A stretch of 64,000 nt of DNA from Glycomyces paridis (GCF_004912155.1 NZ_STGX01000011.1:67640-131639), one strand, 5' to 3'. Counted from the stretch's first letter, positions 55,865 to 64,000 are shown. Numbers and translations are program-made. The notes: generated by a model not told the origin, from the letters alone.

Positions 55865-56992
55865 ATGGCGAATCCCGAGAAGGCCTCCCGCCTCGCCGCG
55901 GTGAAGCGCCGCCTGCGGCACCCGAGTTCGCGCGATCGATTCGCGGCGCTGGTCGCACTGGCGGTACTGCTGCCGGGTTCGATCGCGGGATACAAATGGC
56001 AGTCGGCGCGCGCAGAGGCGGGGGAGCCGGTCGCGGTGGTCCGCGATTTCCTTGAGGCCTCCCGAAGCGGAGCGGTGGAGGACGCATTGGCACTGGCCGA
56101 CGCCGTGCCCGAAGGCAGCACCGATTTCCTGACTTCGGAGGCGATCGACGGCGGCTGGTCGGTCGACTCGGTGAAGCTGCGGTGGATCAGGCCCTCCTCG
56201 CAGACCGCGTCGATACGGGCTACCGTCACCGGTCCCGAAGGCGCGCAGGCGGCGTGGGACTTCGACCTCACCGAGGGCGACGACGGCTGGAAGCTGGACG
56301 ACCCGTTCTCCCGAGTCTGGGTCGGCACCACGCCGTTCTCGTTCGTCAACCTCAACGGGCATCGCGTCGACCTCGGACGGGAACCCTACGCCGAGGAGAG
56401 GGCCGAGCTGATCCTGCTGCCGGGCCTGTACGAGTTCCACCCCGAGTCCGCGGATGTCTTCGAATCCACGAGCGGCACACGCCTGGTGATCGGCGAGCAG
56501 GTCGCACCGGTCGGCGACGCTCCGGCCGGGGACTGGCAGGCCGGACCGTTCGCCGTCGCCGAGGGCGCCGACGCGGTGGTCCAGTCCGCGCTGGAGGCGT
56601 ACCTGGACGAGTGCGTCGCCGAGGAGGAGGGCATCTGGCGGTACGGCTGCCCCTTCGCCCCGAACTGGTCGGAGTCGCAGGAGCTCGAACGCGACGGCGT
56701 TGAGGAGCGGGTATGGGAGATCGTGCGGTACCCCGAGATCACCGTGACGATCGACGAGTGGAACGAGCCGGCGATCCTCGCCCACGATGCGGGCCTGGCC
56801 AGGCTGTCGTACCTCGACGCCTCCGGAGAGGAGCTGTCGCGCATCGAATGCCCGATCGAGCTCGAGCGCCTGTATATCGGTGCCGCGACCGACGGCGCGA
56901 TGTGGATCGGGCCCCGCGACGACCCGGACGCCTCCGAAGAGGACGGGATGTGGCACCACGATGGCTTCGGGAGCCTCTGCCAGTCCTGGTGA
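55865..56992 (+). CDS. Anchored protein of unknown function
   Basis: A 375-residue protein. A basic N-terminus, one span (about 24-43), then an extracytoplasmic region with two parts resembling the DUF4878/NTF2-like pattern (VVRDFLEASRSGAVEDALALADAVPEG) and a later beta-rich half with four cysteines near the C-terminal third. No function is recognised. GAGGA lies just before the ATG. It is divergent from the anchored protein at 54.9 kb, and the two may act together at the envelope; this is inference. Confidence 0.65.
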   Translation: MANPEKASRLAAVKRRLRHPSSRDRFAALVALAVLLPGSIAGYKWQSARAEAGEPVAVVRDFLEASRSGAVEDALALADAVPEGSTDFLTSEAIDGGWSVDSVKLRWIRPSSQTASIRATVTGPEGAQAAWDFDLTEGDDGWKLDDPFSRVWVGTTPFSFVNLNGHRVDLGREPYAEERAELILLPGLYEFHPESADVFESTSGTRLVIGEQVAPVGDAPAGDWQAGPFAVAEGADAVVQSALEAYLDECVAEEEGIWRYGCPFAPNWSESQELERDGVEERVWEIVRYPEITVTIDEWNEPAILAHDAGLARLSYLDASGEELSRIECPIELERLYIGAATDGAMWIGPRDDPDASEEDGMWHHDGFGSLCQSW

Positions 56993-56993
56993 G

Positions 56994-57758
56994 TCAATCG
57001 TGCTCGCAGCCGTGGTGGTCGTGGAAGAGGATCGGGTGCAGCAGGTGCGCGAGGTCGTGCTGGTCGCGGACGGCGCGGGCGAACTCCAGGCGCAGGCTTC
57101 CGCGCCGACCCTCCTCCGGTCCGATGTCGACGGTGAAGCCGTAGCGGTCGAGGCGGACCGCCCTCGGGTCGGGGCCGCAGGGGGCGCCGCGCCGGTCCAG
57201 GAGCCGCCGGACGAGGCCGCCGAGCTGGGTGCCGTGGTGGTCGGCGAGGTCTTCGAGGAGGGCCTGCTCGCACTCGTGGAGCGGATCGGGCTCGGCGGCG
57301 CTGTACGCGGCGGGCGCGATCGGCTCGGTCGAGCCGGAGCGGTCGAGGGTGACGCGCTGGATCTCGAGGACGTGCAGGGCGACGGTGGTGCCGACGTCGA
57401 AGAGGTCGGCCAGGGGGTTCGACTCGGCGAATTCGAGGACGGCGTTGCGCCTCGCCCGCTGCGGGACCTGCCAGAGGGAGCCCGAGACGCGGAGGCGCCC
57501 GAGGCTCGGCGCGCCGGGCACCGGCGGCACGTCGTCCACGGTGAGCCGCGCCCGCCGGTCCCCCGAGCCCGCGCGGGCGTGCAGGGCCTTCGCGAGGTCG
57601 CCGCCGCCTCGGGCCAGGAGCAGCGGTCGTCCGCTGCGGTCGGTGGCGTGGCCGAACCCGCCGACCTCGCTGCCGTCGGCGAACTTCAGCGTTCCCTCCA
57701 GGCGGCCGCGGGCCAGCGTGCGGGCGACTTCGGCAGCGGTCGGACGCATCGGGCCCAC
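56994..57758 (-). CDS. DUF2470 / split-barrel heme-type protein
   Basis: A 254-residue protein. The N-terminal part (about 10-140) fits a pyridoxamine-oxidase-like split barrel (GRLRVSGSLWQVP). The C-terminal part (about 165-250) fits DUF2470, with HECEQALLEDLADHHG and AVRLDRYGFTVDIG. This pairing is seen in HugZ-like heme-iron utilisation proteins. The GTG start follows GAGGA by 5 bases. The C-terminus has a histidine cluster (HDHHGCEHD). An iron-box-like site lies just upstream, supporting iron control. Confidence 0.78.
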   Translation of the reverse strand: MGPMRPTAAEVARTLARGRLEGTLKFADGSEVGGFGHATDRSGRPLLLARGGGDLAKALHARAGSGDRRARLTVDDVPPVPGAPSLGRLRVSGSLWQVPQRARRNAVLEFAESNPLADLFDVGTTVALHVLEIQRVTLDRSGSTEPIAPAAYSAAEPDPLHECEQALLEDLADHHGTQLGGLVRRLLDRRGAPCGPDPRAVRLDRYGFTVDIGPEEGRRGSLRLEFARAVRDQHDLAHLLHPILFHDHHGCEHD

Positions 57759-57791
57759 CCCGTTCCTCGATAGAAGTTAGCCATCGCTAAG

Positions 57792-57810
57792 CATAATTAG
57801 GCTAACCTAA
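57792..57810 (-). promoter_or_regulatory. Putative IdeR/DtxR iron box
   Basis: CATAATTAGGCTAACCTAA on the plus strand matches the IdeR consensus TTAGGTTAGGCTAACCTAA at 14 of 19 positions, with a perfect right half. It lies 34 bases upstream of the DUF2470 start, overlapping a minus-strand TATGCT. Repression in iron-replete cells is expected. Confidence 0.65.
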
Positions 57811-57922
57811 CATCGACTCGGAGCGGGGTACGGGTCGGCGTGACCGCAAATCGAGGCGCTCGCAGACGCTCCTTGTCGCCGCCGACCTCCAAGGGTCCGA
57901 ACGGGAACGATGCCCGCGTCGT

Positions 57923-58702
57923 TCAGCGGCGCAGGATGCCCAGGGCCCGGCCGCGCATGGCCGGGTCGACCATGTCGCCGTTCGGCAGGGTCGCGACGCC
58001 GCCGCCTTCGAGCGCGGCGAGGACGGCCTCGGCCCAGGCGCGGTCGGCGTCGGTCGGCGCGAAGACCGCTTCGATGACCGGGATCTGCTTGGGGTGCACG
58101 GCGACCCGGCCGCTGAAGCCGAGGGCGCGTCCGCGTTCGGTGTCGGCCCGCAGGCCGTCGAGGTCGCCGATCGCGGGGTAGACCGAGAGCATCGGGGCGG
58201 GCAGGCCCGCCGCGCGGGCGGCGACGAGGAGGCGCAGCCGGGCGTGGTCGAGGACGCGCGGGTCGGCGCTGCCGAGGTCGCTGGCGAGGTCGGCCTCGCC
58301 GAGCGCGAGGTCCCGCACGGCGGGGTGCGCGGCGATCGCGGCGGCGGCTTCGAGGCCGCGGGCGGACTCGATCAGCGCGGTGAGCGGGAGTTCCCCTGCG
58401 AGCGCGGCGATCCGGTCGAGGTCGGCTGGAGACTCCACTTTGGGTATGCGGAGCCCGACGCGCGCGCCGGTGGCGCGGATCGCGGTGATCTCCTGCGGCG
58501 CATCGGTGTTGACGCGGACCTGGATCGGGACGGCGGGCGGGTCGGCGAGCCGGGCGGTGACGGCGGCGAGCGCGTCGGCCTTGGCGGCGGGGGCGACGGC
58601 GTCCTCCAGGTCGAGGATCACCAGGCCCGCGCCGGAGGCGGCGGCCTTGGCGAAGCGGTCGGGGCGATCGCCGGGCACGTAGAGGGCGCTGGCGGGGTTC
58701 AT
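57923..58702 (-). CDS. HpcH/HpaI aldolase / CitE-like lyase
   Basis: A 259-residue TIM-barrel lyase of the CitE/HpcH family. It has SALYVPGDRPDRFAKAAASGAGLVILDLEDAV, the Arg and Glu of VRVNT and ALIESARGLEAA, ALGEADLASDLG and GRVAVHPKQIP. Such CitE-like proteins cleave or condense acyl-CoA substrates such as citramalyl-CoA or malyl-CoA. Its ATG overlaps the CoA-transferase stop (ATGA), so the two are likely one acyl-CoA module. Confidence 0.88.
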   Translation of the reverse strand: MNPASALYVPGDRPDRFAKAAASGAGLVILDLEDAVAPAAKADALAAVTARLADPPAVPIQVRVNTDAPQEITAIRATGARVGLRIPKVESPADLDRIAALAGELPLTALIESARGLEAAAAIAAHPAVRDLALGEADLASDLGSADPRVLDHARLRLLVAARAAGLPAPMLSVYPAIGDLDGLRADTERGRALGFSGRVAVHPKQIPVIEAVFAPTDADRAWAEAVLAALEGGGVATLPNGDMVDPAMRGRALGILRR

Positions 58703-59886
58703 ACGATTCCCTTGGCGCGCAGCAGGTCGAGCTGTTCGCGGGTGACGCCGGCCTCGGCGAGGACGGCGTCGGTGTCCTGGCCGTGGCGGCGGCCGGTCCA
58801 GCGGACGGCGCCGGGGGTCTCGGAGAGGCGGAAGAGCACGTTCTGCATCTTCATCGGCCCGAGTTCGTCGTCCTCGACCTCGAGGACGGTGCCGATGGCG
58901 CGGTACTGGGGGTCGGCGAGGACGCCGCGCACGTCGTAGACGGGGGCGACGGCGGCTTGGGCGTCTTCGAAGGCGGCGACGACGTCGGCGGCGGGGCGCT
59001 CGGCGATCCAGGCGGCGACGGCGGCGTCGAGTTCGTCGGCGTGCTGGGCGCGGGTGTGGCCGGTGGCGAACCAGGGTTCGGCGACGAGGTCGGGCCGCCC
59101 GACGAGGCGGATGACGCGTTCGGCGATGGACTGGGAGCTGGTGGAGACGGCGACCCAGGCGTCGTCGGCGGTGCGGTAGACGTTGCGGGGCGCGTTGTTG
59201 ACCGAGCGGTTCCCGCTGCGGGGCTGGAGGAGTCCGAGCTGGTCGTAGGCGGTGATCTGGCCGCCGAGGAGGGAGAGGATCGGTTCGATGATGGCGAGGT
59301 CGACGACCTGGCCGCGTTCGGTGCGGTCGGCGCCGCGCAGGGCGACGAGGACGGCGTAGGCGGTGGCGAGGGCGGCGACGCCGTCGGCGAGGCCGAAGGG
59401 CGGGAGGGTGGGCGGTCCGTCGGGCTGGCCGGTGAGGGCCGCGAAGCCGCTCATGGCCTCGGCGAGGCTGCCGAAGCCGGGGCGGGAGGCGTAGGGGCCG
59501 GTCTGCCCGAAGGCGGTGACGCGGGCGACGACGAGGCGCGGGTTGGCGGCGTGGAGGACGTCGGGGCCGAGGCCCCAGCGTTCGAGGGTGCCGGGGCGGA
59601 AGTTCTCGATGAGGACGTCGGCGTCGGCGGCGAGGCGCAGGAGGAGGTCGGCGCCCTCGGGTGCGCCGAGGTCGATGGTGGCGGTGCGCTTGTTGCGGCC
59701 CAGGGTCTTCCACCAGAGGTTGATGCCGTCCTTGGAGGGGCCGTGACCGCGCGCGGCGTCGGGCTTCCTGGGGTGCTCCACTTTGATCACGTCGGCGCCG
59801 AAGTCGCCGAGGAGGGTCGCGGCGATCGGGCCGGCGAAGAGGGTGGAGACGTCGAGGACGCGGAGTCCTTCGAGCGGTGCGGTCAT
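58699..59886 (-). CDS. CaiB/BaiF-family (type III) CoA transferase
   Basis: A 395-residue type III CoA transferase with PLEGLRVLDVSTLFAGPIAATLLGDFGADVIKVE at the N-terminus, the catalytic-Asp region KTLGRNKRTATIDLG...GADLLLRLAADADVLIENFRPG, and VTAFGQTGPYASRPGF. It moves CoA between carboxylic acids. It is followed by the CitE-like lyase, suggesting a route that activates a branched or hydroxy acid and then cleaves it. No transport or dehydrogenase gene is attached. Confidence 0.92.
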   Translation of the reverse strand: MTAPLEGLRVLDVSTLFAGPIAATLLGDFGADVIKVEHPRKPDAARGHGPSKDGINLWWKTLGRNKRTATIDLGAPEGADLLLRLAADADVLIENFRPGTLERWGLGPDVLHAANPRLVVARVTAFGQTGPYASRPGFGSLAEAMSGFAALTGQPDGPPTLPPFGLADGVAALATAYAVLVALRGADRTERGQVVDLAIIEPILSLLGGQITAYDQLGLLQPRSGNRSVNNAPRNVYRTADDAWVAVSTSSQSIAERVIRLVGRPDLVAEPWFATGHTRAQHADELDAAVAAWIAERPAADVVAAFEDAQAAVAPVYDVRGVLADPQYRAIGTVLEVEDDELGPMKMQNVLFRLSETPGAVRWTGRRHGQDTDAVLAEAGVTREQLDLLRAKGIV

Positions 59887-60068
59887 GGGTCCTCCTTCTG
59901 GGGTCGGGCGACGGGCGGGGCGTCGGGCCGCCCGGCTTGAACGGTGACGAGATCAGTGCGGGCGGCGGGCGGGGTCCGTCCCGCGGCCGACCGTGCGCCC
60001 GCGGTTCGCGTCGACGGTTCTCGAACGTCGCCGGGGCCGGGGTCCGGTCGAGGCGGCGCGGGCGGGCG

Positions 60069-62048
60069 TCACCGGCCGTCCTCCAGGTCCCAGGCGATGC
60101 GGAAGCCGATGCTCGGGGAGCGTTCGAGGCCGAGGCCGGGGAGCAGGTACTTGAGGCTGAACGAGGGGTCCTTGGGGCCGCCGTCGGCGTACCAGTCGGA
60201 GCCTTCGGAGCGGTGGTCGGCGCCGCCTTTGAGCATGGTGAAGCGGGTGGCGCCGTCGGTGTGCTCGCTCTCGGTCCAGTTCCAGACGGCGGGGGTGCGC
60301 CGCCGGAAGCCCGGGAGCGCGGCGGCGAGCTGCCATTCGAACTCGTCGGGCAGGCGGGCCCCGGCCCAGGCGGCGTAGGCGCGAGCGTCGGCGAGGGCGA
60401 CGCCGGTGACGGGGGCGTCGTCGTCTTCCGTCGGGCCGCAGAGGAATCGCGAGCCGACCGGCGGCGTGTAGCCGGTGTCGTCGAGGAAGGCGCAGTACTC
60501 GCCGACCGAGACCTCGGCGGCGGCCACAGCGGTGCTCGCGACGGTGACGTCGAGGGTCTCGGCGCGGTCGTCGTGGAGGCGCGGCGGGAGCGGCTTCCAC
60601 TCCTCGACGTAGGGCGCGCCCTGGTAGAAGCCGGTCTCGCGGCGGCGGTAGGTGACGGTGAGGCGGTGGGGCCCGGGAGGGACGGCGAGGGCGTCGACGG
60701 GCGGCGCGACGGTGGACGGCGCGGGGCGGACGCGGATCGCCTCGCGGGCGGGGAAGGTCGCGTCGGCGGAGCCGGGGTCGGCGGCGGCGGCCTTGAGGAG
60801 GTCGGGGAGCCAGTCGGGTTCGGGGGCGCCGGGGGCGAGTTCGAGGACGCCCGCAACGCCGCGGGCGGGCACGGTGACCTCGGTCGGGTCGGCGAGCCCG
60901 GCGGTGACGTCGAAGCGCTTGGCGCCGTTCGGGAGCGGAGCGTCGAGGGGGTCGCCGGTCCAGTCGGCGTCGCCGCGGTTGACGATGGTCCACAGTGTGG
61001 CGTCGGGTGTGGACCAGCGGGAGACGTACACGCGCGCTTCGAGTGCCGCGGCGCTCGCGCCTTCGAGCGGCGACCACTCCCCCGCGGTGAGGAGGTCGTG
61101 GGCGGCGCGCTGGACGCGGAGCATCCGCCGCAGGGTCGCCTCGTCGCGGGCGTTCCAGCCGACCCAGACGCCGAACACGGCGTCCCACACCAGGATGCCG
61201 GTGCCGTTCATCCACGCGGACTGGAGTTCGCCCGAGTGGTCGCGGTTCCAGCGGCGGATCGAGTGGAGCATGTGGCGGCGCTCGTACCAGTGCGCGCGCT
61301 GCACGCCGGGCGCCTCGGAGTCGGCGAACCACTGGGCCCAGGACAGGAGGTGGTCCTCGATCCGCTGGTTGGGGACACGCGACTCCCCTTCGAGCACTTG
61401 GGGTCTGGGCCCTTCGGTGAGGGCGCGGGTGAGGTCGGCGTCGCCTTCCTTGAGGGTGTCGAGGAAGACGCCGTCGGCGTCGAGTTCGGCCACGAGCGCG
61501 GCGAATTCGGCGGCGTCGCCGCGCTCGGCCCGCCGCGTCCCGGTGTCCCAGGGGTTGTAGTCCACGAAGACCCGCAGGCCGCGTTCGTGGAAGGCGTCCA
61601 CGAGGCCGCGCAGGCCGGGCACGTCGCGGTAGTAGTCGAACTGGTTGCGGTCGTCGATGCCGATGACCGGGTAGGCGTGCCAGAGCACGAGCCCGTCGAG
61701 GCCGCCTTGGCCGGCGAGGGAGGCCAGGAACGCGTCGGGGGTGAACCGCTGCTCGCGGTGGTCGAAGAGCCGCTCGTCCCAGAGCCACACCTGGGCGACG
61801 GCGTAGGCGCTCGCCGCCCACCGGGTCGCGGGGACTTCGTAGGCGGCTCCGCTGTAGCGGAGCCGCCTACGCGCCTCGTCGCGCCAGGTGGTGAGGTCGG
61901 CGCGCCACGCGGGCCACTCGGCGGGGTCGCCGGGGGCCGCGAAGATCTTGGCGGTGTCGGCGTCGGTCAGGCCGCCGGGCGGCAGGACCGTCGGCCGGTC
62001 GATCGGCCGGGGCACGAGCGGGTCGAACGCGGGTTCAGTGCCTGCCAC
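60069..62048 (-). CDS. Glycosidase-like barrel fused to a SUMF1 domain
   Basis: A protein of about 659 residues. Residues about 60-490 look like a glycosidase TIM-barrel plus beta domain (GLVLWHAYPVIG, GLRVFVDYNPWDTG, ADGVFLDTLKEGD, SAWMNGTGILVWDAVFG). Residues about 505-659 are an FGE/SUMF1-type domain (EVSVGEYCAFLDDTGY, ADARAYAAWAGARLPDEFEW, WNWTES, SIGFRIAW). The formylglycine-generating enzyme cysteine pair is absent (GFRI for GFRC), so it is not a classical FGE. The GTG start (62048) overlaps the ribokinase end by 14 bases. It is the third gene of the ADP-ribosylglycohydrolase-ribokinase operon and likely acts on a glycoside. Confidence 0.7.
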   Translation of the reverse strand: MAGTEPAFDPLVPRPIDRPTVLPPGGLTDADTAKIFAAPGDPAEWPAWRADLTTWRDEARRRLRYSGAAYEVPATRWAASAYAVAQVWLWDERLFDHREQRFTPDAFLASLAGQGGLDGLVLWHAYPVIGIDDRNQFDYYRDVPGLRGLVDAFHERGLRVFVDYNPWDTGTRRAERGDAAEFAALVAELDADGVFLDTLKEGDADLTRALTEGPRPQVLEGESRVPNQRIEDHLLSWAQWFADSEAPGVQRAHWYERRHMLHSIRRWNRDHSGELQSAWMNGTGILVWDAVFGVWVGWNARDEATLRRMLRVQRAAHDLLTAGEWSPLEGASAAALEARVYVSRWSTPDATLWTIVNRGDADWTGDPLDAPLPNGAKRFDVTAGLADPTEVTVPARGVAGVLELAPGAPEPDWLPDLLKAAAADPGSADATFPAREAIRVRPAPSTVAPPVDALAVPPGPHRLTVTYRRRETGFYQGAPYVEEWKPLPPRLHDDRAETLDVTVASTAVAAAEVSVGEYCAFLDDTGYTPPVGSRFLCGPTEDDDAPVTGVALADARAYAAWAGARLPDEFEWQLAAALPGFRRRTPAVWNWTESEHTDGATRFTMLKGGADHRSEGSDWYADGGPKDPSFSLKYLLPGLGLERSPSIGFRIAWDLEDGR

Positions 62049-62949
62049 GGAAGTCGAGCACCTCTTCGAGAGTGGGGATGGACGGGACGGCGCCCTTGCG
62101 CCGCACGGCGATCGCGGCGGCGGCCGTCGCGAAGGCGGCGGCGTCCACAAGGGAAGCGGGAGTGCGGTCACCCGAGCGGTCGAGCGCGGCGGCGAGCGCG
62201 CCCACGAACGTGTCGCCCGCGCCGGTCGTGTCGACCGCCTCCACCCGGTGGCCGGGGACGAGGACCGGTGCGGCGCCGGGGACGCCCACGAGCGCGCCCG
62301 CGGCGCCGAGGGTGATGATCGCGGCGGCGCCGCGGTCGGTGAGCACGGCCAGGAGCGACCGCTCGTCGGCCCCGGCGGGCAGGCCCGCGAGGGCCGCGGC
62401 CTCGTGCTCGTTGACCACGAGCACGTCGGCGTCGCCGAGGAGGCCGGGCGGGAGGTCGGCGCTGGGCGCGGCGTTGAGAACGACGCGGGTGGCGCCGGCG
62501 CGGGCGGTGCGCACCGCTTCGGCCACGGTGTCCAGCGGCGTCTCCAGTTGCAGGACCAGGACGTCGGCGTCGGCGATGTCGTCGCGTTCGGCGGCGGTGA
62601 GGTCGGTGAGGAGGGCGTTGGCGCCGGAGTCCACGACGATCGAGTTCTCGGCGCCGCGGTCGACGTAGATGACGGCGGTGCCGGTGGGGGCGTCGCAGCG
62701 GCGGTCGCGCAGGTCGATCCCGGCGCGGCGGGCCTCCTCGGCGAGGCGGTCGCCGGAGGCGTCGCGGCCGAGGGCGACGACGAAGCGCACGTCGGCGCCG
62801 CAGCGGGCGGCCGCGATCGCCTGGTTGTTGCCCTTGCCGCCGGGGAAGGACGCGAAACCGCGGGCGAGGACGGTCTCACCGGGAGCGGGGATGCGGTCGA
62901 CGTCGTAGACGAGGTCGAGGTTGGCCGAGCCGAGGACGAGGACGCTCAC
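62035..62949 (-). CDS. rbsK: Ribokinase (PfkB family)
   Basis: A 304-residue PfkB-family kinase. The substrate motif near the N-terminus, VLGSANLDLVYDVDRIPAPGETV, is followed by FPGGKGNNQAIAAARCGA (sugar-site GG). The ATP/anion motif is VDTTGAGDTFVGALAAAL, with the catalytic Asp. Best fit is ribokinase, which phosphorylates ribose at O5. The GTG start overlaps the ADP-ribosylglycohydrolase stop (GTGA). Its place between that gene and the glycosidase-like gene fits ribose released by hydrolysis. Confidence 0.88.
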   Translation of the reverse strand: MSVLVLGSANLDLVYDVDRIPAPGETVLARGFASFPGGKGNNQAIAAARCGADVRFVVALGRDASGDRLAEEARRAGIDLRDRRCDAPTGTAVIYVDRGAENSIVVDSGANALLTDLTAAERDDIADADVLVLQLETPLDTVAEAVRTARAGATRVVLNAAPSADLPPGLLGDADVLVVNEHEAAALAGLPAGADERSLLAVLTDRGAAAIITLGAAGALVGVPGAAPVLVPGHRVEAVDTTGAGDTFVGALAAALDRSGDRTPASLVDAAAFATAAAAIAVRRKGAVPSIPTLEEVLDFRGRH

Positions 62950-64000
62950 CGCGTCACCGCCAGGGTGCGGGCGGCGAGGTCGGTGAAGCGGGCGCCCGCG
63001 AAACCGGGCACGGAGGTCGCGAGGCGGTCGTCCAGCGGGTCGATCCACTTGGGCGGCAGGGCGTTCGCGCCGGTCATGGCGCCGGTGAGGGCGCCAGCAG
63101 TGGCGCCGACCGAGTCGGTGTCCCAGCCGCCGGAGACGGCGAGGGTGATCGTGCGCTCGAAGTCGCCTTCGCCGCGGGCGAGCGCGAAGGCGAGGAGCGC
63201 GGTGTTGGGGAGGACGTGGACCCAGTGGTGCGCGCCGTACTCGCGGTGCAGGGTGTCCACTGCGGACTCGTCCGGGGCGGCGCTGTGGGCGAGGTCGACG
63301 CCGCGGGCGACGGCCTCGGCGTAGCGGCTGCGAGGCGGGACGGCGAACAGGCCGGTCTCCAGGACCTCCTTGACGGAGGCGCCCGCGACGGCGGCGGCGC
63401 TGGCGGCGGCGACGAACACGGCACCGTAAATGCCGTTGCGGCCGTGGGAGAGCCGGGCGTCGGTCCAGGCGAGCCGGGCGGCGCCGCGGGGGTCGCCGGG
63501 GCGGGTCCAGCCGTAGAGGTCGGCGCGGATCTGGGCGCCGATCCAGTCGCGGAAGGGGTTGGCGACCTTCCCGGCGGCCTCGGGTTCGACGCCGTCGAGG
63601 AGGTTGCGGTAGGCGATGCGCTCGGCGGTGAAGACGCGGCCGCCGGGGAGGAGGTCGAGCCAGGCCTGGGCGACGTCGTCGGTGGTGAACTCGTCGCCGT
63701 GGCGTTCGAGGAGGTGGAGGGCGATGAGGGGGAAGTTGAGGTCGTCGTCCTCGGGCATCCCGTCGATGTTCTCGGCGAGGCTGGTGGGGCGGCTGCGGCG
63801 GTTCCAGGGGTGGGCGGCGGCGACGGCCGGGTCGAGGCCTTGTGCGGTGAAGTAGCCGTGCAGGGGCCAGTTGCCGGTGGACCGCGCGACGGCGCGGATG
63901 CCGTGGAGCGGGAGCTTCTCGACGGGTTTGCCGAGGAGGCATCCGGCGGCGCGGCCGAGCCACGCGCCGAGGACCCGGTCGGCGAGGTCGCCGGGGCGTT
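62946..64000 (-). CDS. ADP-ribosylglycohydrolase-family protein (start beyond window)
   Basis: The frame is open to the window end; the N-terminal part runs in from 64000 as DRVLGAWLGRAAGCLLGKPVE, the classic start of the family. About 351 residues are visible. Metal-site residues lie in the EDDDLN motif and in GGWDTDSVGATAGAL near the C-terminus. The family removes ADP-ribose or similar groups from proteins or metabolites, using two Mg2+. It overlaps the ribokinase by four bases and heads the three-gene operon in this window; upstream genes are not visible. Confidence 0.9.
   Translation of the reverse strand, partial: RPGDLADRVLGAWLGRAAGCLLGKPVEKLPLHGIRAVARSTGNWPLHGYFTAQGLDPAVAAAHPWNRRSRPTSLAENIDGMPEDDDLNFPLIALHLLERHGDEFTTDDVAQAWLDLLPGGRVFTAERIAYRNLLDGVEPEAAGKVANPFRDWIGAQIRADLYGWTRPGDPRGAARLAWTDARLSHGRNGIYGAVFVAAASAAAVAGASVKEVLETGLFAVPPRSRYAEAVARGVDLAHSAAPDESAVDTLHREYGAHHWVHVLPNTALLAFALARGEGDFERTITLAVSGGWDTDSVGATAGALTGAMTGANALPPKWIDPLDDRLATSVPGFAGARFTDLAARTLAVTR

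Overview
The window is high-GC (about 70 % or more) DNA with very strong G/C bias at third codon positions and many GTG starts. It carries actinobacterial hallmarks: gatCAB, an NAD-dependent DNA ligase, the tig and clpP1P2-clpX block, LytTR/LytS with two acetate-type symporters, a SigG/SigX5-type sigma factor and IdeR/PhoP-like boxes. It is best read as a chromosomal segment of a Gram-positive actinomycete. A Glycomycetales-like genus is my impression only and cannot be proven from this sequence. There is no phage, insertion sequence, CRISPR locus or secondary-metabolite cluster.

Layout. 1-3.4 kb: end of an unknown gene, then a PHO-box-led operon of VTC-domain protein, DUF4956 membrane protein and CotH-family protein. 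3.5-8.4 kb: mgtE with a likely leader peptide, then gatCAB. 8.8-12.3 kb: a heterodimeric ABC exporter with complementary degenerate ATP sites. 12.5-14.7 kb: small membrane protein, hydrolase-like pseudoenzyme and methyltransferase. 14.8-17.0 kb: membrane-anchored receiver-like protein and an Erm methyltransferase with a probable leaderless leader peptide and attenuator. 17.0-22.9 kb: two sodium/solute symporter modules around a LytS/LytTR two-component pair. 23-31 kb: VOC protein, small membrane protein, PD-(D/E)XK-like protein, ECF sigma factor, GGDEF-EAL protein and ligA. 31-40.3 kb: PhoX-like phosphatase, a TetR-controlled ABC-2 exporter, corA, vapBC, a VIT-family transporter, a DUF4173 protein and a sulfotransferase. 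40.4-43.8 kb: cysteine desulfurase, mnmA and a MetE-like enzyme in one operon. 44-48.4 kb: HTH protein, bioY, an intergenic repeat cluster, etfBA and a small PLDc_N protein. 48.4-53 kb: clpX, clpP1P2 and tig. 53.4-57.8 kb: ThuA and HAD proteins, tRNA-Gly(TCC), two unknown anchored proteins and an iron-box DUF2470 protein. 57.9-64 kb: a CoA transferase/lyase pair and an ADP-ribosylglycohydrolase, ribokinase and glycosidase-like/SUMF1 fusion operon that runs off the end.

How genes work together. The cysteine desulfurase supplies sulfur to MnmA for tRNA thiolation. EtfB and EtfA form the electron-transfer flavoprotein. ClpX and ClpP1P2 form the ATP-dependent protease, with trigger factor nearby. 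The LytS/LytTR pair lies between two acetate/pyruvate-type symporter modules and probably controls them. The last operon looks like a salvage route from an ADP-ribosylated or ribosylated substrate to ribose 5-phosphate. Phosphate (PhoP-like boxes), magnesium (mgtE, corA), iron (IdeR-like box) and macrolide-type stress (erm leader) are recurring regulatory themes. Several genes have a -10 hexamer 6-7 bases before the start codon, which suggests leaderless transcripts.

The points most worth following up are the ADP-ribosylglycohydrolase/ribokinase/glycosidase-SUMF1 operon, the acidic leader ORF before mgtE, the erm leader, the PHO-box-led VTC/DUF4956/CotH operon, the three-copy repeat upstream of bioY, and the asymmetric ABC exporter.
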